Shown in pieces: positions 6,193 to 13,726 of a DNA stretch of 13,726 bases; position 1 is the stretch's first letter, and the number at the start of each line of letters is the position of its first letter. Source of the stretch: JAYFRC01 sp034926415 (GTDB lineage Bacteria; Bacillota; Clostridia; Oscillospirales; Oscillospiraceae); NCBI GenBank assembly GCA_034926415.1, contig JAYFRC010000024.1, positions 1-13,726 of the forward strand. The letters run 5' to 3'. The notes beneath the pieces were generated by a model that saw only the letters and a program-made list of their open reading frames with translations, was not told where the DNA came from and ran no database searches. A program made the position numbers and the translations under genes.

Positions 6193-7395
6193 ATGAAAAA
6201 TCCGCCGCTCGGGCTATACATACACGTCCCGTTCTGCCGCAGCAAATGCGCCTACTGCGATTTCTATTCGCTCGCAGGCGCCGAGAACAGGATGGACGAA
6301 TATATGCGCGCCGTTTCGGCGCACCTGACCGAGGTAGCGCCCCGCGCCGCGTCCCACACCGTGGATAGCGTCTACTTCGGCGGCGGCACGCCGACGATGC
6401 TCGGAACTAAGAATCTCGTCTCGCTTCTGTCACTTATAAAAAAGAAATACCCCCTGTCCTCCGACGCGGAGATAACGATAGAGGCGAACCCCGACAGCGC
6501 ACGGGACTGGAAAGCCATGCGCGCGCTGCGCCGCGCGGGTTTTAACCGCGTCTCTCTCGGCATGCAGTCGGCCGACGACGCGGAGCTTAAACGCATAGGC
6601 CGCGTGCACACAAACGCCCAGACCGCCGAGGCCGTCGCCGCGATAAGGAAAGCCAAAATAAAGAATTTGAGTCTCGACCTCATCTACGGGCTTCCGGAGC
6701 AGAGCATGGAGAGCTGGCAGAAAACGCTTGCGGCCGCCGTGGAGCTCGCTCCGGAACATATTTCCTGCTACGGGCTCAAAATAGAAGAGGGCACTCCGCT
6801 TTTTAAGATGAAATCCTCGCTGACGATCCCCGACGACGATAAACAGGCCGATATGTATTTTTACGCCGTCGATTATCTTGCTCGCACGGGCTACGCGCAG
6901 TACGAAATTTCAAACTTCGCGAGAGACGGCTTCCTCTCGCGTCACAATATGAAATACTGGACGCTCGGCGAGTATGCGGGCTTCGGCCCCGGCGCGCACT
7001 CGGACTTCGGCTCCGTACGCTACGCCTACGTCCGCGACCTTTCAAAATACGTTGACGGCGTGCTCCGCGGCGCGGATATGCTGAGTGAGTCGGAGACGAT
7101 CCCTTCGCTCGTCCGCGACACCGAATATCTGATGCTGCGCCTTCGCACCGCCAAGGGCGTCAATGCAAAGGAATTTGAAAACGCCTACCGCGAGCATTTC
7201 GACTCGCTCGAAACGCTGTTTGAAAAATACGCCGCTGGGGGCTTTTCCGAAAGAAACGCGGACGGAAGCTGGCGGCTCACTCCGAAGGGATTTTTCGTCT
7301 CGAACACGATAATCATTGACGTTCTCGACACCCTTGCGAAAGACAAGGAAGCGCGCCAGGCAAAAGCCGCGCGCGGCGATTTTACAGTGCTTTGA
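6193..7395 (+). CDS. hemW: Radical SAM heme chaperone HemW
   Basis: HemW binds heme and an [4Fe-4S] cluster and is thought to insert heme into apo-proteins; it is often misnamed oxygen-independent coproporphyrinogen oxidase. The radical SAM motif CX3CX2C is Cys15, Cys19, Cys22 in YIHVPFCRSKCAYCDFYS. The GGGTPT SAM-binding motif is at 63-68, and the HemW signature HNXXYW is HNMKYW at 251-256. The protein starts only 14 residues before the cluster, without the N-terminal extension of true HemN. 400 aa is normal. AAGGA (6176-6180) is 12 bases before the ATG; a four-codon ATG-AAC-AGA-AGA-TGA lies between them and overlaps the start. In Bacillus hemW lies in the hrcA-grpE-dnaK region, which is not seen here. 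Confidence 0.93.
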   Translation: MKNPPLGLYIHVPFCRSKCAYCDFYSLAGAENRMDEYMRAVSAHLTEVAPRAASHTVDSVYFGGGTPTMLGTKNLVSLLSLIKKKYPLSSDAEITIEANPDSARDWKAMRALRRAGFNRVSLGMQSADDAELKRIGRVHTNAQTAEAVAAIRKAKIKNLSLDLIYGLPEQSMESWQKTLAAAVELAPEHISCYGLKIEEGTPLFKMKSSLTIPDDDKQADMYFYAVDYLARTGYAQYEISNFARDGFLSRHNMKYWTLGEYAGFGPGAHSDFGSVRYAYVRDLSKYVDGVLRGADMLSESETIPSLVRDTEYLMLRLRTAKGVNAKEFENAYREHFDSLETLFEKYAAGGFSERNADGSWRLTPKGFFVSNTIIIDVLDTLAKDKEARQAKAARGDFTVL

Positions 7396-7406
7396 GACGC
7401 ATATTG

Positions 7407-7445
7407 AAAATGATTCCGCCGCGTTCTGCGCGGCGGAATTATTTT
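7407..7445 (+). terminator. Intrinsic terminator after hemW
   Basis: An 11-bp perfect GC-rich stem (7413-7423/7429-7439) with loop TTCTG is extended by a G-T pair and AAAAT/ATTTT (7407-7411/7441-7445). It begins 11 bases after the hemW stop. Confidence 0.85.
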
Positions 7446-7469
7446 GAGTATTTCATTTTACTTTATAAT
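7442..7469 (+). promoter_or_regulatory. Promoter-like site of the SLH protein gene
   Basis: A perfect -10 TATAAT (7464-7469) has only a weak -35, TTTTGA (7442-7447), 16 bases before it and partly inside the hemW terminator. A start near 7476 gives a leader of about 60 nt. Confidence 0.45.
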
Positions 7470-7538
7470 ACAAAGATGTTATACTTTACATAATGTCTGC
7501 TTTTCGGACGCGTGCAGCTCAAAATCAGGAGGCAAATA

Positions 7539-10163
7539 ATGAAAAACTTTTCCCGCGCAGTTATCGCATCCTCGCTCGCTCTCGCACTGACGCTCGGCTC
7601 TGCCACGCCCGCGCTCGCCGCCGTCATCGGCGACGATCTGCTTGTCAACAACACCGAGCTTAATACGAGCACCAATCTCTCAACGGGCGTTTACTGGGGA
7701 TATACCGCCGCCGACAAGCGGACGGATAACTACATAACCTATACTCCCAATTCAGGCGTTACACCCCTCGTGTCATACGGAAACTATGTGACTCAGACCT
7801 CTACTGTCTCGACCGCAGCGCGCGCGCTTGAAGCCGCTGGCTCCCGCGTCGTCGCGGGCACGAACGGCGGATATTTCGAGACCTCAAACGGAGTTCCCAT
7901 CGGACTTCTCGTCACGCGCGGCTACGTCGCGTCTGCGGATTCGCTCTATTACTCCGCCGGCTTTAAGTCTGACGGCTCGCTTATAATTGGAAAGCCCGCA
8001 GTCTGGATGTCGCTCGACCTCGGACTTGGTGACGGCGTTTCGCGCAGCGTGGTGGCACTCAACAAGACGCGCGGGAACTACGGCATTTATATGTACACCG
8101 CCAACTTCAACGCTGCCAGCACAACAGGCACCACCTCCGACGGCGTGGACGTTGTACTTTCGCTTGAAAATACCGACGGGATAAAGCTCGGCAGCACCGT
8201 GACGATGACCGTCGACAGCGTGACCGACCACACCCACGGAACAAAGGTCGAAAGCGGCAAGGTCGTGCTGACCGCAAACTACAAATCTGCTGCAGCCTAC
8301 ACCGACGCACTAAAGGCGCTGACCGTAGGAAGCACCGTGACGCTCAGCGTCACCGCCGCGAGCAGCGACTGGTGCGACGTGCAGTACGCCGTAGGTTCCG
8401 CGTATCCGCTCGTTCTCGACGGCAGCGCATGCACAAGCGGACTTTCCTCCACCGCAAACCCCTACACGGCCATCGGCGTTAAGTCCGACGGCACGATAGT
8501 TCTCTATACGATAGACGGACGCAATAGTGGGCACAGCGTCGGCGCGTCACAGACGCTGCTGGCTCAGCGCATGCTGGAGCTGGGCTGCGTCAACGCGCTC
8601 TGCCTCGACGGCGGCGGCTCCACCGCGATGAGCATTACCTCGCCCGCGTCCACGACCGCATCGCTGATAACCGAGCCCTCCGACGGCTACGAGCGTGCGG
8701 TCAGCAATCAGATATTCTTCGTCGCCTCAAACCAGAGCACCTACGTCCCGCTTTTCTGTTATGTCGCTCCGGCGAGCCGCTTCGCGCTTGCAGGCGCAAA
8801 GGTGGCTGTCAGCGCCAACGTGGTCGACACGGCGTACATACCGATGGTAACGGGAGTGAGCTTCTCCGCTTCCGGCGGAGGCAATATAAGCGACGGCGTG
8901 TTCACCGCGCCGTCCGACGATACGATATCGACGATAACAGCTTCGGGTTCGGGAGTTTCCGGCTCGGCGACGATAACCACCGTTACAACGCCCGACAGTA
9001 TAACGCTTAGCAAAAACGGCACGGCCGTCTCGTCCCTTGCGGTCGCAAAGGACACGTCCGTGACTCTTGCGGCCTCGTCCGTTTACAATCACATGACGCT
9101 TGCAAGCGACAACTCATGCTATAAATGGGCTGTCAGCGGAAATGTCGGCACGATAACGCAGGACGGCGTGTTCACAGCGACGGACTCCGGCTCCGGAACG
9201 ATAGATATTACCGCCGGAGACAAAACCGTCAGCATTCCCGTCATGGTCGCGCCCACGCTGCTTAATTCCAACAGCGACGGCGTGCTCATCGACTCCGGCA
9301 TGATCGTAAGCGACTGCTCCGCCAAGCTCGGCACTAATCTCGACCACGTGACCTTCACGCAGCCCGACGCCTCGGTCGGCGCGCTTTATTACAACTACAC
9401 GACCGCGACAAAGGCGTCCTCCGCCGTGACACCGGACACATCCTATTACGTCTCAGCGGAGCCGTACATCAGCAGCGTAAGGTTCGTCCCGAAGGCCGGA
9501 TACAGCGGGACGACGACTATTTCTTACACGGGATACAACGCCGGCGGCGCTTCCTATACCGGCACGATAACCATTGCGGTCACAACAAAGACCGTGTCCT
9601 CCGCATTCGTCGACGTCGGCGACTTGGGCAGCGCCTGGGCTTCCGACAGCGTGGATTTCCTCTATGCCTTCGGCATAGCCAAGGGACAGGGTGACGGCAT
9701 ATTCGGCGCGTCGAGCCGGATATCGCGCGGAGATTTCATGCTGATGCTCTACCGCGCGTTCGACCTTTCGTCGATGGAAGGCGCGTCCGCCGACTCCAAT
9801 TTCAGCGACGTTAAATCCACCGCTTACTACGCCGAGGCCATTGCGGTCGCGAAGTCGCTCGGCATAGCCAAGGGCAGCGACGGCAAATTCAATCCCACGG
9901 CTCCCATAACGCGTCAGGACGCTATGGTGCTCATAACGAGAACCATGACCAATACGGGTATGAACCTCGCGTCAGCGGACGCCTCGGCGCTCGAAACGTT
10001 CTCAGACGCATCGTCCATCTCTTCCTACGCCGCAGACTCCGTCGCGTCGCTGGCCTCCATGGGCATCGTCCACGGCAGCAAGGGAGCGATAACGCCGAAA
10101 GCCGGCATCACGCGCGCGGAGATGGCCTGCATCCTTCACCGCGTGCTCGCAAACCCGTTTTGA
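7539..10163 (+). CDS. Secreted SLH-anchored phosphodiester glycosidase (NAGPA family)
   Basis: 874 aa. The ATG at 7539 has AGGAGG six bases before it and begins a signal peptide (cleavage likely after ALA at 25-27). Residues about 60-405 form the phosphodiester glycosidase domain, known from the mammalian mannose-6-phosphate uncovering enzyme: TNGGYF near 108-113, a GVKSDGTIVLYTIDGR strand pair, and the conserved LDGGGS at 356-361. Residues about 415-590 look like two Ig-like/BIG repeats. Residues about 605-688 are a Tyr/Ser/Thr-rich domain (VTFTQPDA, VRFVPKAGYSGT) often found next to SLH repeats. Three SLH repeats follow (about 690-740, 755-805, 821-874), which bind secondary cell-wall polymer. 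It probably cleaves phospho-linked sugars of wall or capsule polymers; the substrate is unknown. Confidence 0.88.
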   Translation: MKNFSRAVIASSLALALTLGSATPALAAVIGDDLLVNNTELNTSTNLSTGVYWGYTAADKRTDNYITYTPNSGVTPLVSYGNYVTQTSTVSTAARALEAAGSRVVAGTNGGYFETSNGVPIGLLVTRGYVASADSLYYSAGFKSDGSLIIGKPAVWMSLDLGLGDGVSRSVVALNKTRGNYGIYMYTANFNAASTTGTTSDGVDVVLSLENTDGIKLGSTVTMTVDSVTDHTHGTKVESGKVVLTANYKSAAAYTDALKALTVGSTVTLSVTAASSDWCDVQYAVGSAYPLVLDGSACTSGLSSTANPYTAIGVKSDGTIVLYTIDGRNSGHSVGASQTLLAQRMLELGCVNALCLDGGGSTAMSITSPASTTASLITEPSDGYERAVSNQIFFVASNQSTYVPLFCYVAPASRFALAGAKVAVSANVVDTAYIPMVTGVSFSASGGGNISDGVFTAPSDDTISTITASGSGVSGSATITTVTTPDSITLSKNGTAVSSLAVAKDTSVTLAASSVYNHMTLASDNSCYKWAVSGNVGTITQDGVFTATDSGSGTIDITAGDKTVSIPVMVAPTLLNSNSDGVLIDSGMIVSDCSAKLGTNLDHVTFTQPDASVGALYYNYTTATKASSAVTPDTSYYVSAEPYISSVRFVPKAGYSGTTTISYTGYNAGGASYTGTITIAVTTKTVSSAFVDVGDLGSAWASDSVDFLYAFGIAKGQGDGIFGASSRISRGDFMLMLYRAFDLSSMEGASADSNFSDVKSTAYYAEAIAVAKSLGIAKGSDGKFNPTAPITRQDAMVLITRTMTNTGMNLASADASALETFSDASSISSYAADSVASLASMGIVHGSKGAITPKAGITRAEMACILHRVLANPF

Positions 10164-10208
10164 TCTAGTACCTCGGAAGTCTTTGACTTTCAGGGCAAAT
10201 GGCTTTAG

Positions 10209-10238
10209 GCCTGCCGTGGCGCACGCGCCGCGGCAGGC
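10209..10238. terminator. Long GC-rich hairpin after the SLH gene
   Basis: Arms 10209-10216 and 10231-10238 are perfect, and the inner bases 10217-10222/10225-10230 extend the stem almost to the centre (one G-T pair). Only a weak T-run follows, so termination by this hairpin alone is uncertain. Confidence 0.5.
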
Positions 10239-10248
10239 TCAGTCTTAT

Positions 10249-10288
10249 AAAAAACAGCGGTGCGTTTTTTAACGCTCCGCTGTTTTTT
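10249..10288. terminator. Bidirectional terminator between the SLH and EamA genes
   Basis: Arms 10249-10266 and 10271-10288 pair over 18 bp with one mismatch around a TTTT loop, with six A before and six T after, so it can act on both strands. The EamA stop codon (10269-10271) lies in the loop and first arm base. Confidence 0.85.
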
Positions 10289-11159
10289 GCTTGTTTTTGG
10301 ACATCTGAATAAAGACCCCGATTATTATCATCGCAAGTCCGGCCGCGGAAAGAAGGCTTGCGGCCTCGTGCAGCCACGCTATCGAGATTATCATCGTCAG
10401 CGCGGGCACACAGTAGGCAAGAGTCGATATCTTCGCCGTGTCTCCCCCGTTGAGCGCCTTCGACCACAGCAGATACCCGACGCCGTTGACCACGACGCCG
10501 CTCCACACTATGCCGAATATCTGCCACGCCGTCAGCGGAATGACGTTTCCTCCGAGCGCCATCAATATCCCCGAGCACAGCGCCGCGACAGCGAAATACA
10601 CCGCGTTCGCTATCGTCTGCTCCTTGTCCTCTTTTTTGTTCAGCACGGCGAACAGCGCGTATGAGACGGCCGCAGCCACGCACATCAGCGCACCCGCAAT
10701 CATCTCTCCCGACGATGCGCCTCCTCCCGTTCCGTCCTTCGCCGCGATAAGTACAACTCCGAGAAACGACACCGCAATGGCCGCGGCTTTGCGCGCCGTC
10801 AGCTTTTCGCCGAGCACGATGCAGGAGAAAAGCACTATGAGTATCGGCCAGAGATAATTTATGACGCACGCGTCCTGCACGGGCAGAATTTTTATTCCCC
10901 AGCAGTAGAGCGCCGAATAAACAAAAATCCCGAGAAATCCCATCCCCGCCATTTTAAGATATACCTTCGGCGTGTACAGCCGCGCAAGCCTCCGTTTCCC
11001 CGTTCCCACCGCGAAAGCCGCGAGAAATGCCGCGGCTGTGAGCATGTCGAGAAACAGCACCTCCATCGCCGGCATCGAGGCCACGAGCGTTTTCATGACC
11101 GCGGGGCCGGTGCCCCAGACTATCACGGCTCCTCCGGCCAACAGATATTCGCGTTTCAC
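10269..11159 (-). CDS. EamA-family (DMT superfamily) permease
   Basis: 296-aa membrane protein with about ten hydrophobic segments in two EamA repeats (about 5-140 and 150-285), typical of drug/metabolite exporters. WGTGPAVMKTL in the first helix, INYLWPILIVLFSCIVLGEKLTARKAAAIAVSFLGVVLI at the end of repeat one and its weaker copy in repeat two show the internal duplication. The substrate cannot be predicted. The start is GTG at 11159, with GGAG five bases before it; its GTG overlaps the TGA of the preceding radical SAM gene by four bases, pointing to translational coupling. The C-terminus is short and basic (KNKQKTAER). Confidence 0.88.
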   Translation of the reverse strand: MKREYLLAGGAVIVWGTGPAVMKTLVASMPAMEVLFLDMLTAAAFLAAFAVGTGKRRLARLYTPKVYLKMAGMGFLGIFVYSALYCWGIKILPVQDACVINYLWPILIVLFSCIVLGEKLTARKAAAIAVSFLGVVLIAAKDGTGGGASSGEMIAGALMCVAAAVSYALFAVLNKKEDKEQTIANAVYFAVAALCSGILMALGGNVIPLTAWQIFGIVWSGVVVNGVGYLLWSKALNGGDTAKISTLAYCVPALTMIISIAWLHEAASLLSAAGLAMIIIGVFIQMSKNKQKTAER

Positions 11160-12037
11160 AGCTTCTCCACCCCCGTCAGATCGAACGGCGGGGTGTATTC
11201 CTCCCGCGCCGCGGTGCGTTCCTGCAAAAATCCGTCGTCTATGCCGCAGTCGCGCATATAGCCGCAGGCCGCGCGGTACTCGGCCTTTGTAACGTAGCGC
11301 GCAAGATTTCCGCTGGCTTCGGGACGCGGCGTGTACTGGCTCATCAGCGAAAATTTTACGTCGCCGCTTTCAAAGTTTTCCGCAACCCAGTCTATCACGC
11401 GCTTCGTTTCCTCCAGCTCACCGGGTATCATAAGATGCCTGATTATCACTCCGGAGCGCATCAGGCCGTCTTCTCCGACAGTATATCTTCTCGTCTGGCT
11501 GAACATCTCGCGTATGGCGGACGCGGCGTATTCAAAGTAATCGCCCGCGCCGCTGTATTTCTGCGAAAGCTCCGATGAGACATATTTAAGGTCCGGCAGA
11601 TATATCTGAACCTTCCCCGCAAGCGAGCGCAGGATCTCCGCGCGCTCGTAGCCGCCCGTGTTCCACACTACCGGCACCGGAAGCGGCTCGTCGAGCGCCT
11701 TAAGTATCCACGGAATATACGGCGTGGGACTCACGAGGTTTATGTTGTTCGCGCCGTCCGCTATAAGCTCCTCGAATATCCCGCGCAGGCGCGGAGCGTC
11801 TATGCGCTTGCCAAAGCCCCCGGCGCTTATTTCCATATTCTGGCAAAATGCGCAGCGGAGCGTGCAGCCCGAGAAAAACACGGTTCCCGATCCGCTCTCT
11901 CCGCTGATGCATGGCTCTTCCCAAAAATGCTTCGCCGCGCGCGCGACAACTGGCGCGGCCGGCATACGGCAAAAGCCGTCGCCTGAATCTTCACATCTTT
12001 CCGCTCCGCACCGGCGCGGACAAAGCTCGCATATCAT
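11156..12037 (-). CDS. PflX-like radical SAM protein (pyruvate formate-lyase activating enzyme homologue)
   Basis: 293 aa, COG1313-like. The radical SAM cluster motif is Cys58, Cys62, Cys65 in FFSGCTLRCAFCQN. The N-terminus carries a second Cys set (Cys3, 6, 10, 15, 23) in ICELCPRRCGAERC...GFC, a hallmark of the PflX group and possibly a further metal site. NINLVSPTPYIPWI, PVVWNTGGYE, YLPDLKY and SLMSQYTPRPEA are further family stretches. It resembles glycyl radical enzyme activases, but no glycyl radical enzyme is near and the true substrate of the family is, to my knowledge, unknown. The ATG at 12037 has AAAGGA about 13 bases upstream, rather far. It is coupled to the EamA gene downstream. 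Confidence 0.85.
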   Translation of the reverse strand: MICELCPRRCGAERCEDSGDGFCRMPAAPVVARAAKHFWEEPCISGESGSGTVFFSGCTLRCAFCQNMEISAGGFGKRIDAPRLRGIFEELIADGANNINLVSPTPYIPWILKALDEPLPVPVVWNTGGYERAEILRSLAGKVQIYLPDLKYVSSELSQKYSGAGDYFEYAASAIREMFSQTRRYTVGEDGLMRSGVIIRHLMIPGELEETKRVIDWVAENFESGDVKFSLMSQYTPRPEASGNLARYVTKAEYRAACGYMRDCGIDDGFLQERTAAREEYTPPFDLTGVEKL

Positions 12038-12187
12038 CGTTTATGAATATTCCTTTCGCTTCATTCAAGGCACAGAAAAGCCATTAAAAAGAATGGTCAT
12101 AATGCTCCCGTTTTGCGGCTGCCGCCTTGGCGGCGAACAAAACGCGCCTAAACCGGATATAATTCTTAACTAGTTTTAAGCTCATAT
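12038..12187 (-). other. 150-bp gap with a possible 33-codon ORF and a hairpin
   Basis: On the - strand an ORF from ATG at 12185 to TAA at 12084 begins two bases after the stop of the SPASM radical SAM gene and encodes 33 residues starting MSLKLVKNYIRFRR and ending HYDHSF. It has no clear ribosome binding site and no Cys. An imperfect hairpin (12110-12115/12138-12143 outside, 12121-12126/12129-12134 inside) lies within it, without a T-run. Whether it is coding is open. Confidence 0.25.
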
Positions 12188-13039
12188 TTATCTTTGTTTA
12201 TTGAATCTCGTCGCGAAGCCGCAGCGGCGGCAAAGCTCCTCGCTCGGTTTCCTTGTGGAAAATCCTTCGTACAGTGTCCTTGCGCGCGGCGAGGCAAGAA
12301 TGTCCGCTATCTCTTCATGGAAAATATTTCCAATAGCGGCGTCGCCCTCATGGTCGAGGCAGCATGGCACTACCGTCCCGTCCGCGAGCACGCCTATCTG
12401 GTTTCGAAGGCCGAGGCAGTATTGCGCGCCGGTCTCCGGCGCGTCCATGTCCGGCCAATCGAATTGATCCTCGCACTCGAGAAACAGATATTTTGAAAAC
12501 GAGCGGCTGTGGTTGCGGCTCTCCGTCACCGACAGCGGGTCGTATCCGAGCTTTTCTTCGAGGAACGATAATATCTCGCCGTTGCGCGAGTCGCTCCCGC
12601 CGCCGTTCCAGAGCCTCAGCGAGCAGTAGATGCCCCTCTTCTGCGCTCTTTCACAAAAATCCCATACGCCCGCGAGGTATTCCCTCATGTCAACGCCGCA
12701 GCCGCTTCCCTCTATGCTGTGCAGCGACACGCTGATCTTATAAAGTCCCGGCGATAACAAAAGCGCCTCCCCCATTTTCGGAAGAAGCGTCCCGTTCGTC
12801 GTAATGCAAACCCTGAACCCTCGCTGCCCGGCGGTGGAAATGATCTCGGCAAGCTGGGGATGCGTCAGCGGTTCGCCCATGACGTGAAGATAAATATATT
12901 TCGCGTGTCCACGTAGTTTATCGGCGCATATGGTAAATTCTTCCAATGACATCGTGCGCGGCGTTCGCTTTGTTCCCGGGCAGAACGAGCAGCGCAGGTT
13001 GCATCTGTTCGTTATCTCGACGTAGGCTTTTTTAAGCAT
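12188..13039 (-). CDS. Radical SAM protein with C-terminal SPASM domain
   Basis: 283 aa. N-terminal radical SAM motif Cys13, Cys17, Cys20 in EITNRCNLRCSFCPG; HVMGEPLTHP (about 52-61) and TTNGTLL (about 80-86) are typical of the barrel. The C-terminal SPASM part has Cys208, Cys226, Cys227, Cys270 and Cys273 with GTVVPCCLDHEG and IGNIF, which would bind one or two extra [4Fe-4S] clusters. Relatives mature peptides or modify other molecules; the substrate is unknown. I choose the ATG at 13039: it overlaps the end of the VOC gene by eight bases (coupling), although only a weak AGAAG precedes it. An upstream in-frame TTG at 13063 has no ribosome binding site. Confidence 0.88.
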   Translation of the reverse strand: MLKKAYVEITNRCNLRCSFCPGTKRTPRTMSLEEFTICADKLRGHAKYIYLHVMGEPLTHPQLAEIISTAGQRGFRVCITTNGTLLPKMGEALLLSPGLYKISVSLHSIEGSGCGVDMREYLAGVWDFCERAQKRGIYCSLRLWNGGGSDSRNGEILSFLEEKLGYDPLSVTESRNHSRSFSKYLFLECEDQFDWPDMDAPETGAQYCLGLRNQIGVLADGTVVPCCLDHEGDAAIGNIFHEEIADILASPRARTLYEGFSTRKPSEELCRRCGFATRFNKQR

Positions 13040-13433
13040 CGCTTCTGAGCGCCGAGGTGACAAAGGCGCGTGGCATGACCTCTACGCAATAGCCGTCCGG
13101 GTCGTGCACAAAATATATGCCGTTGTCGTATTCCTCGTAAATTATCCCCATATTGCTGTGCAGAAGATGCAGCACCGGTATATCGTCCGCCACAAAGGCG
13201 ATGTGCGTTGAGTTCTCGCCGAGGTCGTACGCGCCCTCGTGCTTCATATCGCAGCGCAGCTCGAGAAAAAACGGAATCTCCTCTTCGAGCTGCTTTTCAT
13301 CGCACATCCAGACCATGGAATAATCCCACTTGCTTATGCGCTTTACGGCTTTGAGCCCGAATGCGTCCTCGTAAAACTTTACCGACCGCTCGAGGTCGGC
13401 GACGCGTATATTCGTATGTCCTAGTCTTATCAT
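13032..13433 (-). CDS. VOC superfamily protein (glyoxalase I-like)
   Basis: 133 aa, a single vicinal-oxygen-chelate unit of two babbab modules. GHTNIRVADLERSVKFYEDAFGLK is the classic N-terminus, and HDPDGYCVEVM the classic end. The four metal ligands of glyoxalase I are all in place: His6, Glu58, His77, Glu118. A lactoylglutathione lyase or related methylglyoxal-detoxifying activity is likely, but other metal-dependent VOC enzymes fit too. The ATG at 13433 is preceded by AAGGAAAGGGGGA with an 8-base gap; the GGGGGAT there is complementary to the C-rich motif of the candidate small RNA. The 3' end overlaps the SPASM radical SAM gene. Confidence 0.9.
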   Translation of the reverse strand: MIRLGHTNIRVADLERSVKFYEDAFGLKAVKRISKWDYSMVWMCDEKQLEEEIPFFLELRCDMKHEGAYDLGENSTHIAFVADDIPVLHLLHSNMGIIYEEYDNGIYFVHDPDGYCVEVMPRAFVTSALRSDA

Positions 13434-13513
13434 AATGTTATCCCCCTTTCCTTTCGCTTCGCTCCGGCCACAAAATGAAATTCAAAATGGTTTCAAATTT
13501 TCTTACGTTCTTT

Positions 13514-13726
13514 TCACTCACCGATATAGGTAAAGCGTTTATATGTTTTCCCGCCGCGCTCGACGGTCTCGTTCCACATCGACGCCGGGCGCACCCAAAC
13601 CCCGCCCTCTCCGTACAGCGCGCGGTAGACCACCATGTCCTCCAGCGTCTCGCTGTGCTTCGCAATATACAGCACCTCATACTCTCCGCCTTTGAAATGG
13701 CGGTAGCGTCCCGTCTTTATATTTTC
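13514..13726 (-). CDS. DUF1653-family protein, 5' end cut by window
   Basis: The - strand frame is open from the window edge to TGA at 13516-13514 and gives 70 residues: KTGRYRHFKGGEYEVLYIA, then HSETLEDMVVYRALYGEGGVWVRP and RFTYIGE. This is the DUF1653 pattern (G-YRHFKG, hSET-E-vVYraLYG, WVRP); the family is small, about 70-90 residues, so only a few N-terminal codons are missing. No biochemical role is known to me. It is the first visible gene of the - strand run, 80 bases before the VOC gene. Confidence 0.88.
   Translation of the reverse strand, partial: ENIKTGRYRHFKGGEYEVLYIAKHSETLEDMVVYRALYGEGGVWVRPASMWNETVERGGKTYKRFTYIGE

Noticed and set aside
12110..12143. Intrinsic terminator of the SPASM radical SAM gene
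   Set aside because: The hairpin is imperfect and has no T-run on the - strand, so transcription probably continues into the PflX-like gene.
13438..13680. 80-codon - strand ORF at the right end
   Set aside because: It is a shifted frame of the DUF1653 gene, whose correct frame gives the conserved family motifs.

Overview
This looks like chromosomal DNA from a GC-rich, endospore-forming member of the Clostridia (an Oscillospiraceae-like gut lineage is my best guess). Three things support that: a clear spoVAC homologue, a surface protein with three C-terminal SLH repeats, and a GyrB/ParE paralogue of the type with an EGDSALGS TOPRIM motif. Isoleucine is encoded almost only by ATC and ATA. No phage genes, transposases, CRISPR array, rRNA or tRNA were seen.

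Left part (1-3738): the 3' two thirds of a type IIA topoisomerase B subunit is followed by a 400-bp non-coding stretch packed with small inverted repeats, where a ParC/GyrA-like partner might have been expected. Next come a stand-alone family III CoA-transferase, a 44-bp perfect palindrome that contains its stop codon (a bidirectional terminator), and a convergent NUDIX hydrolase.

The 520-bp gap 3739-4261 is the most unusual part. On the + strand it holds three 11-12-bp direct repeats, a promoter-like site, about 165 bases with three UCCCCC motifs (two of them in predicted hairpin loops), and a strong intrinsic terminator that has no protein gene in front of it. I read this as an undescribed C-rich-loop small RNA gene. 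A second promoter and hairpin follow. Then comes a tight cluster of three DnaA-box-like 9-mers, just before a membrane-anchored protein that resembles only the C-terminal domain of 5'-nucleotidases.

Middle (5288-10163): a lone spoVAC on the - strand, divergent from hemW (heme chaperone, radical SAM fold), then a large secreted phosphodiester glycosidase (NAGPA family) with Ig-like and SLH repeats.

Right part (10164-13726): a - strand run reading DUF1653 protein (cut by the window edge), VOC/glyoxalase protein, SPASM radical SAM protein, PflX-like radical SAM protein and EamA permease. VOC/SPASM overlap by 8 nt and PflX/EamA by 4 nt, which suggests translational coupling. The VOC ribosome binding site contains GGGGGAU, complementary to the C-rich motif of the candidate small RNA.
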